A stretch of 64,000 bases of DNA, from positions 2,232,001 through 2,296,000 of the forward strand of contig NZ_CP085135.1 in the NCBI RefSeq assembly GCF_020616515.1, given 5' to 3'. Below, piece by piece: positions 51,206-60,572 of this stretch. Below the pieces are notes generated by a model that saw only the letters and a program-made list of their open reading frames with translations, searched no databases and was not told the DNA's origin. A program made the translations under genes and the position numbers. The stretch comes from Mesorhizobium sp. PAMC28654. GTDB lineage: Bacteria > Pseudomonadota > Alphaproteobacteria > Rhizobiales > Rhizobiaceae. Every line of letters starts with the position of its first letter. Position 1 is the first letter of the stretch.

Positions 51206-52387
51206 ATGGTTCATGCCACCAATGACGCGATCGAGACACGCAGGCTAAGGGTCGGCATGGTCGGTGGCGGCCGCGACGCCTTCATTGGCGCCGTGCATCG
51301 CCTGGCAATGCGGCTCGATGATCGCATCGAGCTCGTCGCCGGCGCACTGTCCTCCGACCCGGAGCGGGCGCGACTGTCCGCAGCCGATATCGGCATTGCG
51401 GCCGACCGCGCCTATTCCAGCTACCAGGAGATGGCGGCGGCCGAGGCGGCGCGTGCTGACGGCATTGAGGCGGTGGTGATCGTCACGCCGAACCATATGC
51501 ACGCGCCAGTAGCCGCAGCCTTTCTCGACGCAGGCATCGACATCATCTGCGACAAGCCGCTGTCAGCCACATTGCAGCAGGCCGAGGACCTGGCACGACG
51601 CGCCGCGAAAAGCGGACTGGTGTTTGCCGTCACCTTGAACAACACCGGCTACGCCATGGTGCGCGAGGCGCGCGCCATCGTCGCCTCCGGCGCGCTGGGC
51701 AAGATCCGCATCGTGCGCGCCGAATATATCCAGGACTGGCTGACGCTGCCGATCGACGCCGACGGCCAGAAGCAGGCGGAATGGCGCACCGACCCCGCAC
51801 GCGCCGGGCGCTCGGCCTGCCTCGCCGATATCGGCGTGCACGCCTACAGCCTGGCCCAGTTCGTCACCGGCCAAATGCCGGACGCCATTGCCGCCGACCT
51901 GACGACCTTCGTGCCCGGCCGGCGACTGGACGACAACGCCCATGTGCTGATGCGCTACGCCAGCGGCGCGCGCGGCGTGCTCATCGCCAGCCAGGTGTCG
52001 CCTGGAAATTACAACCGCCTCTCGCTCAAAGTGTATGGCGAAAAGGCCGGCCTGGAATGGTTCGCGCATGAGCCGGAGGTGCTGCATTTCGCGGCATTCG
52101 GCGAACCTGCCCGAACCCTGACGCGTGGCGGACCGGGCGTCGGCCAGGCAGCCGGCTCGGTATCGCGCATGCCGGCCGAGCATCCGGAAGGCTATGTCGA
52201 GGGGTTTGCCAATCTCTACCGCGACGCCGCGGCGCTGATTGCCGCCCGCCGCGCCGGCAGGACACCCGACCCGGCCCTTGTCGCCGCGGTGCCCAACATT
52301 CATGATGGCCTCGTCGGCATGCGTTTCATCGAGGCGGCCGTGGATTCCCATGACAATGGAGGAGCATGGACCACGATCGCCGCGTGA
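51206..52387 (+). CDS. Gfo/Idh/MocA-family oxidoreductase
   Basis: The 393-residue protein has an N-terminal Rossmann domain with VGMVGGGRDAFIGAVHRLA (GGGxxxxIG), the CDKPLSAT motif with the catalytic-type Lys, and an alpha/beta C-terminal domain with CLADIGVHAYSLAQFVTG. The 'GGGpgafIGavHR' opening marks a subgroup often tied to inositol or sugar oxidation in rhizobia. It is the first gene of the operon with the ABC transporter at 52456-57056, so it probably oxidises the imported sugar or inositol. Confidence 0.9.
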   Translation: MVHATNDAIETRRLRVGMVGGGRDAFIGAVHRLAMRLDDRIELVAGALSSDPERARLSAADIGIAADRAYSSYQEMAAAEAARADGIEAVVIVTPNHMHAPVAAAFLDAGIDIICDKPLSATLQQAEDLARRAAKSGLVFAVTLNNTGYAMVREARAIVASGALGKIRIVRAEYIQDWLTLPIDADGQKQAEWRTDPARAGRSACLADIGVHAYSLAQFVTGQMPDAIAADLTTFVPGRRLDDNAHVLMRYASGARGVLIASQVSPGNYNRLSLKVYGEKAGLEWFAHEPEVLHFAAFGEPARTLTRGGPGVGQAAGSVSRMPAEHPEGYVEGFANLYRDAAALIAARRAGRTPDPALVAAVPNIHDGLVGMRFIEAAVDSHDNGGAWTTIAA

Positions 52388-52455
52388 TCACCCAATCCGC
52401 GACGGAGAGGTTTTCCGTACGGTAAATACAGAACTGAACAGTGGAGGAGTTACAC

Positions 52456-53487
52456 ATGAAAATGCTTAAGAAGATCGGGCTTGCCGCGCTCGTGGCAGGC
52501 CTATGCTCGACCGCAGCGATGGCGGCGGGAAAGACCTACACGATCGGTGTTTCCAACACCGTGCAGGGCAATGGCTGGCGTGAAGAGATGATCTGCGCGA
52601 TCAAGGCGCAGGCGCTCGCTTCGGGCGAGGTCGCCAAGCTCAACATCGCCCACCGTAATACCGACGCGGCCGGCCAGCTGGAAGACCTGCGCAACCTGAT
52701 CAGCGCCAAGGTCGATGCCATCGTCGTCAACCCGGCCGATCCGGCGGGCATCAAGGCGGCCCTTGCCGAAGCCACCAAGGCTGGCATCGTCGTCGTCGCC
52801 GTCGACCAGGCGGTTACCGAGCCCTCGGCCTACATCATCTCCAACAACCAGGAAAAATACGCCTATCTGGGCGCCAAGTGGCTGTTCCAGCAGATGGGCG
52901 GCAAGGGCGGCGTCGTCTACATGCGTGGTGCCGCTGGCGCCTCGGCCGACAGCGACCGCGACAAAGGCTTCAAGGAAGCGCTCAAGGAATTTCCGGACGT
53001 GAAGGTCGTGCATGAGGTCTTCACCGGCTGGCAGCAGGACCAGGCCAAGCAGCAGATCCTCGACTTCATCGCCACCGGAACGCCGTTCACCGGTATCTGG
53101 ACGTCTGGCATCGACAACGTGATCGTCGACGCTCTGACGGAGTCCCAGACAGCGCTGGTGCCGATCGTCGGCGCCGACAATGCTGGCTTCGTCGGCCAGC
53201 TCAACAAGGTCGAAGGCCTCAAGGGCGCCGCGGTCACCAATCCGGGCTCGATCGGCGGCGCTGGCGTGACGCTCGCCCTGCAGATCCTCGACGGCAAGAA
53301 GCCGGCTCAGCAGACCGTGCTGGTCGAGCCGTCGCTGTGGGAAAACGTCACCGATGCCGGCAAGGCTCAGCTGAAGTCGGCGGCCGATCCGTCGCTTTCG
53401 CCCGAGTGGCCGGTGTCGATCTCGATCCCGAACTGGACGACCTACACCAAGGACCAGATCGTGGCCTGCAAGGGCCCCGGCGAATAA
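52456..53487 (+). CDS. Sugar ABC transporter periplasmic binding protein, third
   Basis: ATG at 52456 behind GGAGGAG gives 343 residues with a signal peptide ending at AAMAAGK (about residue 24). The mature part is a ribose-binding-type fold: TYTIGVSNTVQGNGWREEMI, IVVNPADPAGIKAALAEATK, VVAVDQAVTEPS and LVPIVGADNAGFVGQLN. It delivers a sugar or polyol to the transporter with two permeases downstream. A strong hairpin follows the gene. Confidence 0.9.
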   Translation: MKMLKKIGLAALVAGLCSTAAMAAGKTYTIGVSNTVQGNGWREEMICAIKAQALASGEVAKLNIAHRNTDAAGQLEDLRNLISAKVDAIVVNPADPAGIKAALAEATKAGIVVVAVDQAVTEPSAYIISNNQEKYAYLGAKWLFQQMGGKGGVVYMRGAAGASADSDRDKGFKEALKEFPDVKVVHEVFTGWQQDQAKQQILDFIATGTPFTGIWTSGIDNVIVDALTESQTALVPIVGADNAGFVGQLNKVEGLKGAAVTNPGSIGGAGVTLALQILDGKKPAQQTVLVEPSLWENVTDAGKAQLKSAADPSLSPEWPVSISIPNWTTYTKDQIVACKGPGE

Positions 53488-53510
53488 TCGACCGACCTGA
53501 AACGACAAGC

Positions 53511-53542
53511 AGGGACGGCAAGCCAAAGTGCCTGCCGTCCCT
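53511..53542 (+). terminator. Intra-operon hairpin after binding-protein gene
   Basis: AGGGACGGCA and TGCCGTCCCT form a 10-bp perfect stem with a 12-base loop in the gap before the ATPase gene, as in the other three sugar ABC operons. Confidence 0.65.
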
Positions 53543-53566
53543 GCCATTTAACCCTGGATCGCACCC

Positions 53567-55102
53567 TTGACGACGAATCCCATCCTCGACGCCGCCGGTG
53601 TGGCGAAAAGCTATGGCGCGGTGGCCGCGCTGCGCAACGCGTCGCTGTCCGTACTGCCGGGCGAAGTCCATGCGCTGATGGGCGCGAACGGGGCCGGCAA
53701 GTCGACCCTGGTCAAGATCCTGACCGGCGCGATACGCGCCGACAAGGGTGACATCAAGATCAGAGGCCAGGCACGTGACGTGCGCTCTCCAGCCGATGCC
53801 CGCCGGGCCGGGCTGGTTCCCGTCTATCAGGAACCGTCGCTGATCCCGGATCTCGACATCGTCTCCAACCTCCGGCTGACCGGCACGCCGCTCGAGCCGT
53901 TCCGCGCCTGGGTGCGCGAACTCGGCGTCCCCGATCTCGACGTCAACGACATGGCGAGGGATGTGCCGCTGGCGATCCTGAGAGTGCTCGACCTTGCCCG
54001 CGCGCTGGCCGTCGAACCCGACGTGATCCTGCTCGACGAGATGACCGCGGCACTGCCGGCAAACCTTGCCGAACGGGTGATCGACGTCGTCAGGCAACAG
54101 AGCAAGAGCGGGCGCTCCGTCATCTTCATTTCCCACCGCTTCATCGAGATCTCAGCGATGTGCGACCGCGCCACCGTGCTGCGCGACGGCGAGACCGTCG
54201 GTGTCGTCGACATCGTGCCCGGCATCGAGGAGAAGATCGTCGAGTTGATGCTCGGCGCGCGCGTCGAGAAGACCTACACCAAGAGCGGCGGCGCCAGAGC
54301 GGCCGACGGTGTCCAAGCGACCCGTCCCCGGCTCGGCGTGCGCAATCTGCGCGTCGGGACCAAGCTCCAGGACGTCTCGTTCGACCTCAGGGACGGCGAA
54401 GTCGCCGGCGTGGTCGCCCTGGAAGGCCAGGGGCAAGATGAGCTGTTCGGGGCGCTTTCGGGCGCCATCCGCCCGTCCGGAGGAACGATCGAGGTTGACG
54501 GCAAGGCTGTTCAGTTCAGCCATCCCGCCGATGCGATCGAGCTGGGTATAGCCTACGTTCCCGGTGATCGCACGGAAGTGCTGCTGATGCAGCAATCGGT
54601 GCGCGAAAACATCGCCCTGCCCTTCAGCGCCCGGCTGCGCAAATGGGGCCCGATCAATATGGGCCGCGAGCGCACCACCGTCGCCGGCGCCATCGAGCGG
54701 CTGCAGATCGACACACGGGCGCAACGCGAAGTCCAGCGGCTGTCCGGAGGCAACCAGCAGAAGGTCACCATCGCCCGCTGGATCGCGGCGGACGCCCGCA
54801 CCATCCTCTGCTTCGATCCAACGCGCGGCATCGACGTGCGCACCAAACAGGAGATCTACAGGCTGCTGCGCGAACTCGCCGCCCAGGGCAAATCGGTGCT
54901 CTACTACACGTCCGAACTGGAAGAGGTGCAGCGCGTCTGCGACCGCGCCATCGTCATCTTCGGCGGCCGCGTTGTCGACGTGCTGCCGACGGATATTGCC
55001 GACGAAGCCGCCCTTACCCGCGCTTCCTACGGCCTTCCCCGCCATGCGCGGGACGATGTCGGCATCCTCGCCGCCTCGAACACTCCGGCAGGCTCGCGAT
55101 GA
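53567..55102 (+). CDS. Sugar ABC transporter ATPase, third RbsA type, divergent motifs
   Basis: A TTG at 53567 starts 511 residues. The first domain has Walker A GANGAGKS, but the LSGGQ signature is replaced by VPLAILRVLDLARAL, and Walker B reads VILLDEMTAAL. The second has LSGGNQQKVTIARWI, but Walker B is ILCFDPTRGID with Phe for Asp and Asp for Glu. Such decay in both halves goes beyond the usual RbsA asymmetry, yet P-loop 1 and signature 2, which form one composite site, remain intact. It is co-translated with the first permease (ATGA). It powers the transporter of the RpiR block. Confidence 0.9.
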   Translation: MTTNPILDAAGVAKSYGAVAALRNASLSVLPGEVHALMGANGAGKSTLVKILTGAIRADKGDIKIRGQARDVRSPADARRAGLVPVYQEPSLIPDLDIVSNLRLTGTPLEPFRAWVRELGVPDLDVNDMARDVPLAILRVLDLARALAVEPDVILLDEMTAALPANLAERVIDVVRQQSKSGRSVIFISHRFIEISAMCDRATVLRDGETVGVVDIVPGIEEKIVELMLGARVEKTYTKSGGARAADGVQATRPRLGVRNLRVGTKLQDVSFDLRDGEVAGVVALEGQGQDELFGALSGAIRPSGGTIEVDGKAVQFSHPADAIELGIAYVPGDRTEVLLMQQSVRENIALPFSARLRKWGPINMGRERTTVAGAIERLQIDTRAQREVQRLSGGNQQKVTIARWIAADARTILCFDPTRGIDVRTKQEIYRLLRELAAQGKSVLYYTSELEEVQRVCDRAIVIFGGRVVDVLPTDIADEAALTRASYGLPRHARDDVGILAASNTPAGSR

Positions 55103-56073
55103 TCCACTTCATCCGAAAGAATGGCTGGGTCACGGGTCTGTTCGTGCTGCTGGCGTTGCTGTTCGTCATCACCAAGATCATCCAGCCCGGCTATGGCGCG
55201 GGCGACTTTGGATCGCTGGTGCGTGCCGTGCTGCCCTTCGCCTTCGCCGTCGCGGCGCAGACGATCGTCGTCATCGCGGGAGGCATCGATCTGTCGGTTG
55301 CCTCGATGATGGCGCTGACCAGCGTCACGGCGGCCTACATGATGAATGGCGCCAGCGAGGAATTCGCGCTGCTGGTGGTGCCGATGGTGCTGCTGATGGG
55401 CGCTGCGCTCGGTGCGCTCAACGGCATCCTGATCGTCGTCACCCGTGTTCCCGACATCGTGGTGACGCTGTCGATGCTCTTCGTGCTGCAGGGTGCCGCC
55501 CTGCTCGTGCTCGGCTCACCCGGCGGCGGCGCCGCCGAATGGCTGAAGGAACTGATCGTCGGCACGATCCAGATTCCCGGCATTCCCGACGCGGTCAATG
55601 CCTGGATCCCCAAGGGCCTTCTGCTCCTGCTCGTCTGTCTCGGCATCGTCTGGATTCCGCTCAGGCGTTCCTGGCTTGGCCTCTCCATCTACGCGATCGG
55701 CAGCAACCCGCTCGCCGCCTTCCGCAGCGGCGTGCCGGTCGCGCGCACCAAGATCATCGCCTATGCTTTTGCCGGCCTGTTCGGCGCCATGGGAGGGCTG
55801 ACATTGACCATGAGCACCGGCATTGGCGCTCCCATTCCGGGGCCGTATCTGCTGGCCAGCGTCGCGGCCGTGGTCTTGGGCGGCGTGGTGCTTGGCGGCG
55901 GCCGTGGCGGGCTGGTCGGCCCGATCGTCGCCGTCTTCGTGCTGCGTCTGGTGCGAACCGACCTGACGCTTCTCGCCATCGATCCAAACGTCACCGCGAT
56001 CGTCGAAGGTACCATCATGGTCGTCGTCGTGATGCTTGGCGCATACCTTGCGATGAGAGGCCGCACACCATGA
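55099..56073 (+). CDS. Sugar ABC transporter permease, first of pair
   Basis: ATG at 55099 overlaps the ATPase stop. The 324-residue BPD_transp_2 protein has GGIDLSVASMMALTSVTAAY and VVLGGVVLGGGRGGLVGPI. Together with the next permease it should form a heterodimeric pore, unlike the single-permease systems elsewhere in this window. About ten membrane segments are seen. Confidence 0.92.
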   Translation: MIHFIRKNGWVTGLFVLLALLFVITKIIQPGYGAGDFGSLVRAVLPFAFAVAAQTIVVIAGGIDLSVASMMALTSVTAAYMMNGASEEFALLVVPMVLLMGAALGALNGILIVVTRVPDIVVTLSMLFVLQGAALLVLGSPGGGAAEWLKELIVGTIQIPGIPDAVNAWIPKGLLLLLVCLGIVWIPLRRSWLGLSIYAIGSNPLAAFRSGVPVARTKIIAYAFAGLFGAMGGLTLTMSTGIGAPIPGPYLLASVAAVVLGGVVLGGGRGGLVGPIVAVFVLRLVRTDLTLLAIDPNVTAIVEGTIMVVVVMLGAYLAMRGRTP

Positions 56074-57056
56074 GCGCAAGCGTAACGTCGACACAGCCTG
56101 TTTCTTTCGGCCGCCGCCTCAAGCGGTTCATGAGCGATCAGCCGCTGGTGCCCCTGATCGTCCTGCTCATCCTTCTGGTCGTTGTCCTGCAGATCCTGCG
56201 GCCGGGCATCGTCAACGAGCGCTGGATCGCCAATACGATCAAGTTCGCGATTCCGCTGGCGATGCTGGCCGGCTGCCAGACCATGACGATGCTGACCGGC
56301 GGCATAGACCTTTCGGTGGGAACGGTCGCAACGATGGCCGCCTTCATCATGGCGACGCAGGCGATCCACTTTCACCCGGCGGTCGCGATCCTGATCGCCA
56401 TGATGCCGGCCGTACTGATCGGCCTGGCGAACGGCATCGGCGTCGGCGTCTTTCGCGTCCATCCGCTGATCATGACGCTTGGTACCAGCCTGATCGGCAT
56501 CGGCTGCCTGCAGGTCTACCAGCGCACTGTCATCGCCACCGGTACCAAGGTTCCCGACTTCCTGGCCTGGCTCGGCACCGGCTTGAGCTACGGCATTCCC
56601 AACGCGTTGCTGCTGTTCATTCCCGTGGCCGCTGCCATCATCTTCACGCTGCGCCGCACCGGTTTCGGCAGGCTGCTCTATGCGGTCGGCGACAATGAGA
56701 AGGCGACGCGCCTGTCGGGCGTCGTCTACTGGCAGGTCATCGTCGCCCTCTACGTCATTTCGAGCCTGCTCGCCGGCGTCATGGGGCTGCTTTATGTCGG
56801 CCTCATCAAGGCGCCGTCGCTGTCGCTGGTCGAGCCGCTCGTGCTGCCCTCGGTCGCGGCGGCGGTGATTGGCGGGACATCGATCTTCGGAGGACGCGGC
56901 GGCTACACCGGCACGATCATCGGCGCGCTCATCCTGACGGTGCTGACGACGCTGCTCAGCGTGCTGCAGATGCCCGAAGGCGCGCGCCGCATCCTCTTCG
57001 GAGCCATCGTGCTGCTCGTCACCGCCGCCTATCTCAGGATCACCGAGGATCGGTAG
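56070..57056 (+). CDS. Sugar ABC transporter permease, second of pair
   Basis: ATG at 56070 overlaps the first permease by 4 bp. The 328 residues show GGIDLSVGTVATMAAFIMAT and VIGGTSIFGGRGGYTGTIIG, both BPD_transp_2 hallmarks, and about ten membrane segments. The last 17 bp overlap the 3' end of the convergent Gfo/Idh gene at 57040, so transcripts from the two strands would be complementary there. Confidence 0.92.
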   Translation: MSASVTSTQPVSFGRRLKRFMSDQPLVPLIVLLILLVVVLQILRPGIVNERWIANTIKFAIPLAMLAGCQTMTMLTGGIDLSVGTVATMAAFIMATQAIHFHPAVAILIAMMPAVLIGLANGIGVGVFRVHPLIMTLGTSLIGIGCLQVYQRTVIATGTKVPDFLAWLGTGLSYGIPNALLLFIPVAAAIIFTLRRTGFGRLLYAVGDNEKATRLSGVVYWQVIVALYVISSLLAGVMGLLYVGLIKAPSLSLVEPLVLPSVAAAVIGGTSIFGGRGGYTGTIIGALILTVLTTLLSVLQMPEGARRILFGAIVLLVTAAYLRITEDR

Positions 57057-58164
57057 AGCGCAAGGCGACCGGCGCGCCCGTTTTCGCGCTGGTCATCGCC
57101 GCCTCGACGAGGCGCAATGAGACGAGATTGCCGCGCGCGGCATTGATCGGCGGCTTGCCGGTCTCGACAGCTACGAGCAGCGCGCCCATGGTGCCGGCAA
57201 AGCCGTCATTGAACCACTGACCGGTGAGCTCCGGCCGCGCCACGCCCTCGGCCGTCGTGAGACTGACCGCCTGCCGTCCGAGGTCGGGCCCGGTGCTGCG
57301 CAGCGTTCCCCTGGTGCCGATGACGACCGTCGAATCCTGTGCGCCGAAGCGGGTGTGACCATCGAAGACAAGCGATGCCTGCCCGCCCGGATAGGCGACC
57401 ATCGCCTGGGCCAGAAGCTGTGAGGCCACCTGCTGATCCCCTGCACGCGTGCCGGTCGCGTAGACGGTCCGCGCGGTGTCGCCGATGACGCTTGCCAGAA
57501 AATCGAACCAGTGGATGGCGAAGTCGTCGAGCACGATCTGGTCGATCTTTTCGAAGGGCGTGCCGGCGATCCAGGAATGGTCCCACTGGATGGACACGTG
57601 CACCCCAGTCACCTCACCGATCAGTCCTGCGGAGACGGCTTCGCGGATATAGGACAGATGCGGCGCCCAGCGGCCATTTTGGTTGACGGCAAGCTGGAGT
57701 CCGCTGGCCTCGGCCATATCAACCAGTTCGCGGCCAATGGTCATGTCGCGCACGAACGGCTTCTGCGACAGCACGTGCTGGCCGGCCTCCAGTGCTCGCC
57801 GGATCAGCGGCGCGCGATCCGCCGGATGCAGGGTGATATCCAGCACCATGATGCCGGGATTGCCGATCAGATCATCGATCCGATCAGTCGCGACGGCATT
57901 TGGAAAAAACTGATCGCGACGGCCTTGCGCCCGGTCGAGGTGCCGGTCGGCAATGGCGACGACGTTCAGCCCGGATTTCCTGTAGGCATCGAGATGCGCG
58001 AAGCTGATGCCACCGGCGCCGATCAACCCGATCGGGATCGATCTGTCCTTTGGCATCGGCGGCGCATAGTCGAGGATCGGAGCCGCCACCGGCTTGGCGT
58101 CGGCGGCAACGAGCGCGTAGGAATCCGGCGCCGGTATTTCGGTTTCGTTGCCGGATTTGGTCAT
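57040..58164 (-). CDS. Gfo/Idh/MocA-family oxidoreductase
   Basis: ATG at 58164 overlaps the upstream gene stop (ATGA) and gives 374 residues. The Rossmann motif is IGLIGAGGISFAHLDAYRKS near 49-68, after an N-terminal extension of about 45 residues. SQKPFVRDM replaces EKP, and DDFAIHWFDFLASVIG is the C-terminal His-containing helix. It is probably an NAD(P)-dependent sugar or inositol oxidoreductase. It is co-transcribed with the second Gfo/Idh gene and shares 17 bp with the permease on the other strand. Confidence 0.9.
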   Translation of the reverse strand: MTKSGNETEIPAPDSYALVAADAKPVAAPILDYAPPMPKDRSIPIGLIGAGGISFAHLDAYRKSGLNVVAIADRHLDRAQGRRDQFFPNAVATDRIDDLIGNPGIMVLDITLHPADRAPLIRRALEAGQHVLSQKPFVRDMTIGRELVDMAEASGLQLAVNQNGRWAPHLSYIREAVSAGLIGEVTGVHVSIQWDHSWIAGTPFEKIDQIVLDDFAIHWFDFLASVIGDTARTVYATGTRAGDQQVASQLLAQAMVAYPGGQASLVFDGHTRFGAQDSTVVIGTRGTLRSTGPDLGRQAVSLTTAEGVARPELTGQWFNDGFAGTMGALLVAVETGKPPINAARGNLVSLRLVEAAMTSAKTGAPVALRSTDPR

Positions 58165-59243
58165 GGCAACAGCTCCAGCGTCCGTCCCTCTCGGGCCGAC
58201 AGCACCGCCGTGTCGATGATGCGCTGCGCGGTCCGGCACAGGTCGGCATTGAGCGGCCCTTCGATCGGCTTGCCGGCCTGCTTGCAGTGCAGGACATATT
58301 CCACCGGCCTGCGGAAGGGCGCCTCGAGCACGTCCACGGCGATGTTGCGCACCTCAGGATGCGCCCTGGTTTGCACGCCGATATGCTCCTCATAGTCGTA
58401 GCTGGAAATGGTGCCTTCGGTTCCCACCACCACGAAGCCGCATTTCGGCTGCGGCTGCAACGTCCACGGATCGGTGAAAGTGCCCCAGCGCGTTTCGAAT
58501 TTCGACAGGCCGGTGGCGTATCGGCAGACGGTGATGGAATGCTCGTCGACTTCGAGACCTTCGGGACGGTCGACCACCGATGTCACCGTCAGCGGCGCGC
58601 GGCCGCCCATGAACCAGGTGCCAAGCGTGGCGCCATAACCCATATAATCGAGCAGGCTGCCGCCTCCCGAAGCGGCCTTGTACCACCATGAGGTCGGCTT
58701 TCTCCGCCGCACCTCCTCGTCGGAAACCTCGACCTTGTCGGCAAGGTGGTAGAGGGGACCGCGATTGCCGTCATAGAAATGGACTTCGATCACCTCGCCG
58801 ATCGTGCCTTCGTCGATCAGCCGCTTGGTCGTGACATGCGGCGGATACCAGGCTAGCGGCCAGTTGATGGCGAGCCGAACGCCGGATTTCCGTGTCGCGG
58901 CGATCATCCGGTCGGCATCGGCGAGCGAGGCGGCAAACGGTTTCTCGACGAGAATATCGGCGCCGAAGCCGGCGGCCTCCTCGACCGCCGATGCATGGTC
59001 GGCGGTCGCCGGGCAAAGGATGACCAGGTCGGGACGAGTGGTGGACAGGCACTGTTGAACGTCCGTGAATATCTTGTCCGCTGGAATGTCGAGAGCCGAA
59101 GAAGCGCCGCTCATCCGCTCAGGCCTGGCATCACAGATACCGACGATTTCGGCGTCGGGATGGTCGCGAACCTCACGCAGCAGATCTCCCATGTGCATGT
59201 GGTCGAAGTTGACGCCGACAACACGCCATCGCTTTTTCGTCAT
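58161..59243 (-). CDS. Gfo/Idh/MocA-family oxidoreductase
   Basis: The 360-residue product starts MTKKRWRVVGVNFDHMHMGD, with the Rossmann strand RVVGVNFDHMHMG, where the usual GxGxxG is altered to GVNFDHMHMG. VEKPFAASLADADRM holds the EKP motif, and GGSLLDYMGYGATLGTWFMG sits in the C-terminal domain. Lack of the glycine-rich loop is seen in some family members and may change cofactor binding. It precedes the other Gfo/Idh gene with a 4-bp overlap and is divergent from the fructose-type ABC operon. Confidence 0.87.
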   Translation of the reverse strand: MTKKRWRVVGVNFDHMHMGDLLREVRDHPDAEIVGICDARPERMSGASSALDIPADKIFTDVQQCLSTTRPDLVILCPATADHASAVEEAAGFGADILVEKPFAASLADADRMIAATRKSGVRLAINWPLAWYPPHVTTKRLIDEGTIGEVIEVHFYDGNRGPLYHLADKVEVSDEEVRRRKPTSWWYKAASGGGSLLDYMGYGATLGTWFMGGRAPLTVTSVVDRPEGLEVDEHSITVCRYATGLSKFETRWGTFTDPWTLQPQPKCGFVVVGTEGTISSYDYEEHIGVQTRAHPEVRNIAVDVLEAPFRRPVEYVLHCKQAGKPIEGPLNADLCRTAQRIIDTAVLSAREGRTLELLP

Positions 59244-59519
59244 GCAATCCTCCCTGTGCCCGGCGCACTGTATGGAAATTTGCCTGCCGAGGAAGGGTCG
59301 CCTGCCGGGAAAATCTCATCCAAACTGATGTAATCTGATTGAGGTCCTGATGGCGCCTCAACCGCCCCCGTCTACCACTTGCAAATGGAGGCTTGCCATC
59401 CGCCGAAAAAGGGGGTGCTCTGACGTATCTGACTGGCGCTGGCAAAAAGACGCGGTCCGGTTTCTTTGCCGGAACAGAAGTTGGACTTGGTAGTCATTTT
59501 CAAAATGGGAGGAAACCAA

Positions 59520-60452
59520 ATGCTGACGAGGCTACGATTACTTGCGATCGGTCTGATTGTGGCGCTGGCCATTCCGGCGGCCGCACAGGCCAAGACCTTC
59601 TATTGGATTTCACATGGCGGCCCGGCCGATCCGGTCTGGACCTACTTCCTGGCCGGCGCCAAGCAATGGGCGAAAGACACCGGCAACACTGTCAACACCT
59701 CGTTCCACAATGGCGACGTGGCCTCGCAGCAGGAGGCCGTACGCGCGGCCATCGCCGCCAAGGCAGACGGCATCACCACCACCAGTCCCGATCCGGGCAG
59801 CCTGGTCGAGATCGTCAAGGAAGCCCGCGCGGCGAACATCCCGATCATCAACTTCAACACGCCCGATCCGAAGGCGAACTTCAACGCCTATGTCGGCGGC
59901 GACAACGTCACCTTCGGCAAGCACTGGGCGCAATATCTGGTCGACAAGGGCCTGGTGAAGAAAGGCGATTTCGTCTGGATGCCGGTCGAGATTCCCGGCG
60001 CCACCTATGGCGTTCAGGAAGAGGAAGGCATCAAGAGCGTCTTCGGCCCGCTGGGCATCACCTATGAAGTCACCGAAGCGACGCTCGACCAGGCAGAAGT
60101 CATCAACCGCATGGTCGACTACCTCACCGCCAACAAGGCCAAGGTCAAGGCGATCATCGGCCTCGGCGACCTGGTCACCGGTTCGATCAAGCGCGTGTTC
60201 GACCAGGTCGGCATCAAGCCAGGCGAAATCCCGGTCGTCGGCTGGGGCAACTCGCTCGACACAACGCAGGAAGTGCTGAACGGCTACGTCAATGCCGGGC
60301 AGTGGCAGGACCCGCAGGCGACCAGCTATGTCGCGCTTTCGCTGGCCAACATGGCAGCATCAGGCATTCCTCCGGGCTTCAACGTGATCACCGGCGCGCT
60401 CTACGAAAAAGACACCGCTGCGGTCTACGACAAGATCCTGTCGGGCAAGTAA
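59520..60452 (+). CDS. Sugar ABC transporter periplasmic binding protein, FrcB-like
   Basis: ATG at 59520 has GGGAGGAAA upstream and starts a signal peptide (cleavage near AAQAKTF, residue 24). The 310-residue protein has the ribose-type fold: TFYWISHGGPADPVWTYFLA, GITTTSPDPGSLVEIVKEA, IPIINFNTPDPKANFNAYVG and VVGWGNSLDT. With the permease and the one-domain ATPase downstream it matches the FrcBCA gene order of the Sinorhizobium fructose/mannose transporter, but it is about 30 residues shorter than FrcB. The 276-bp gap before it holds no other gene. Confidence 0.88.
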   Translation: MLTRLRLLAIGLIVALAIPAAAQAKTFYWISHGGPADPVWTYFLAGAKQWAKDTGNTVNTSFHNGDVASQQEAVRAAIAAKADGITTTSPDPGSLVEIVKEARAANIPIINFNTPDPKANFNAYVGGDNVTFGKHWAQYLVDKGLVKKGDFVWMPVEIPGATYGVQEEEGIKSVFGPLGITYEVTEATLDQAEVINRMVDYLTANKAKVKAIIGLGDLVTGSIKRVFDQVGIKPGEIPVVGWGNSLDTTQEVLNGYVNAGQWQDPQATSYVALSLANMAASGIPPGFNVITGALYEKDTAAVYDKILSGK

Positions 60453-60467
60453 GACTCGAAGCCTACA

Positions 60468-60497
60468 GCGCCGCGCGTCCTTCCGGATGCGCGGCGC
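60468..60497 (+). terminator. Intra-operon hairpin after binding-protein gene
   Basis: GCGCCGCGC and GCGCGGCGC form a 9-bp stem with an inner TCC/GGA pairing, in the 120-bp gap between the binding-protein and permease genes. Confidence 0.65.
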
Positions 60498-60572
60498 CAG
60501 ACATTGCCTTTCCGCCTCGGACCGCTCGTGCCTTGAGCTGCCGGCCAATCCCAACCATGTCGCGGGTCCAAC

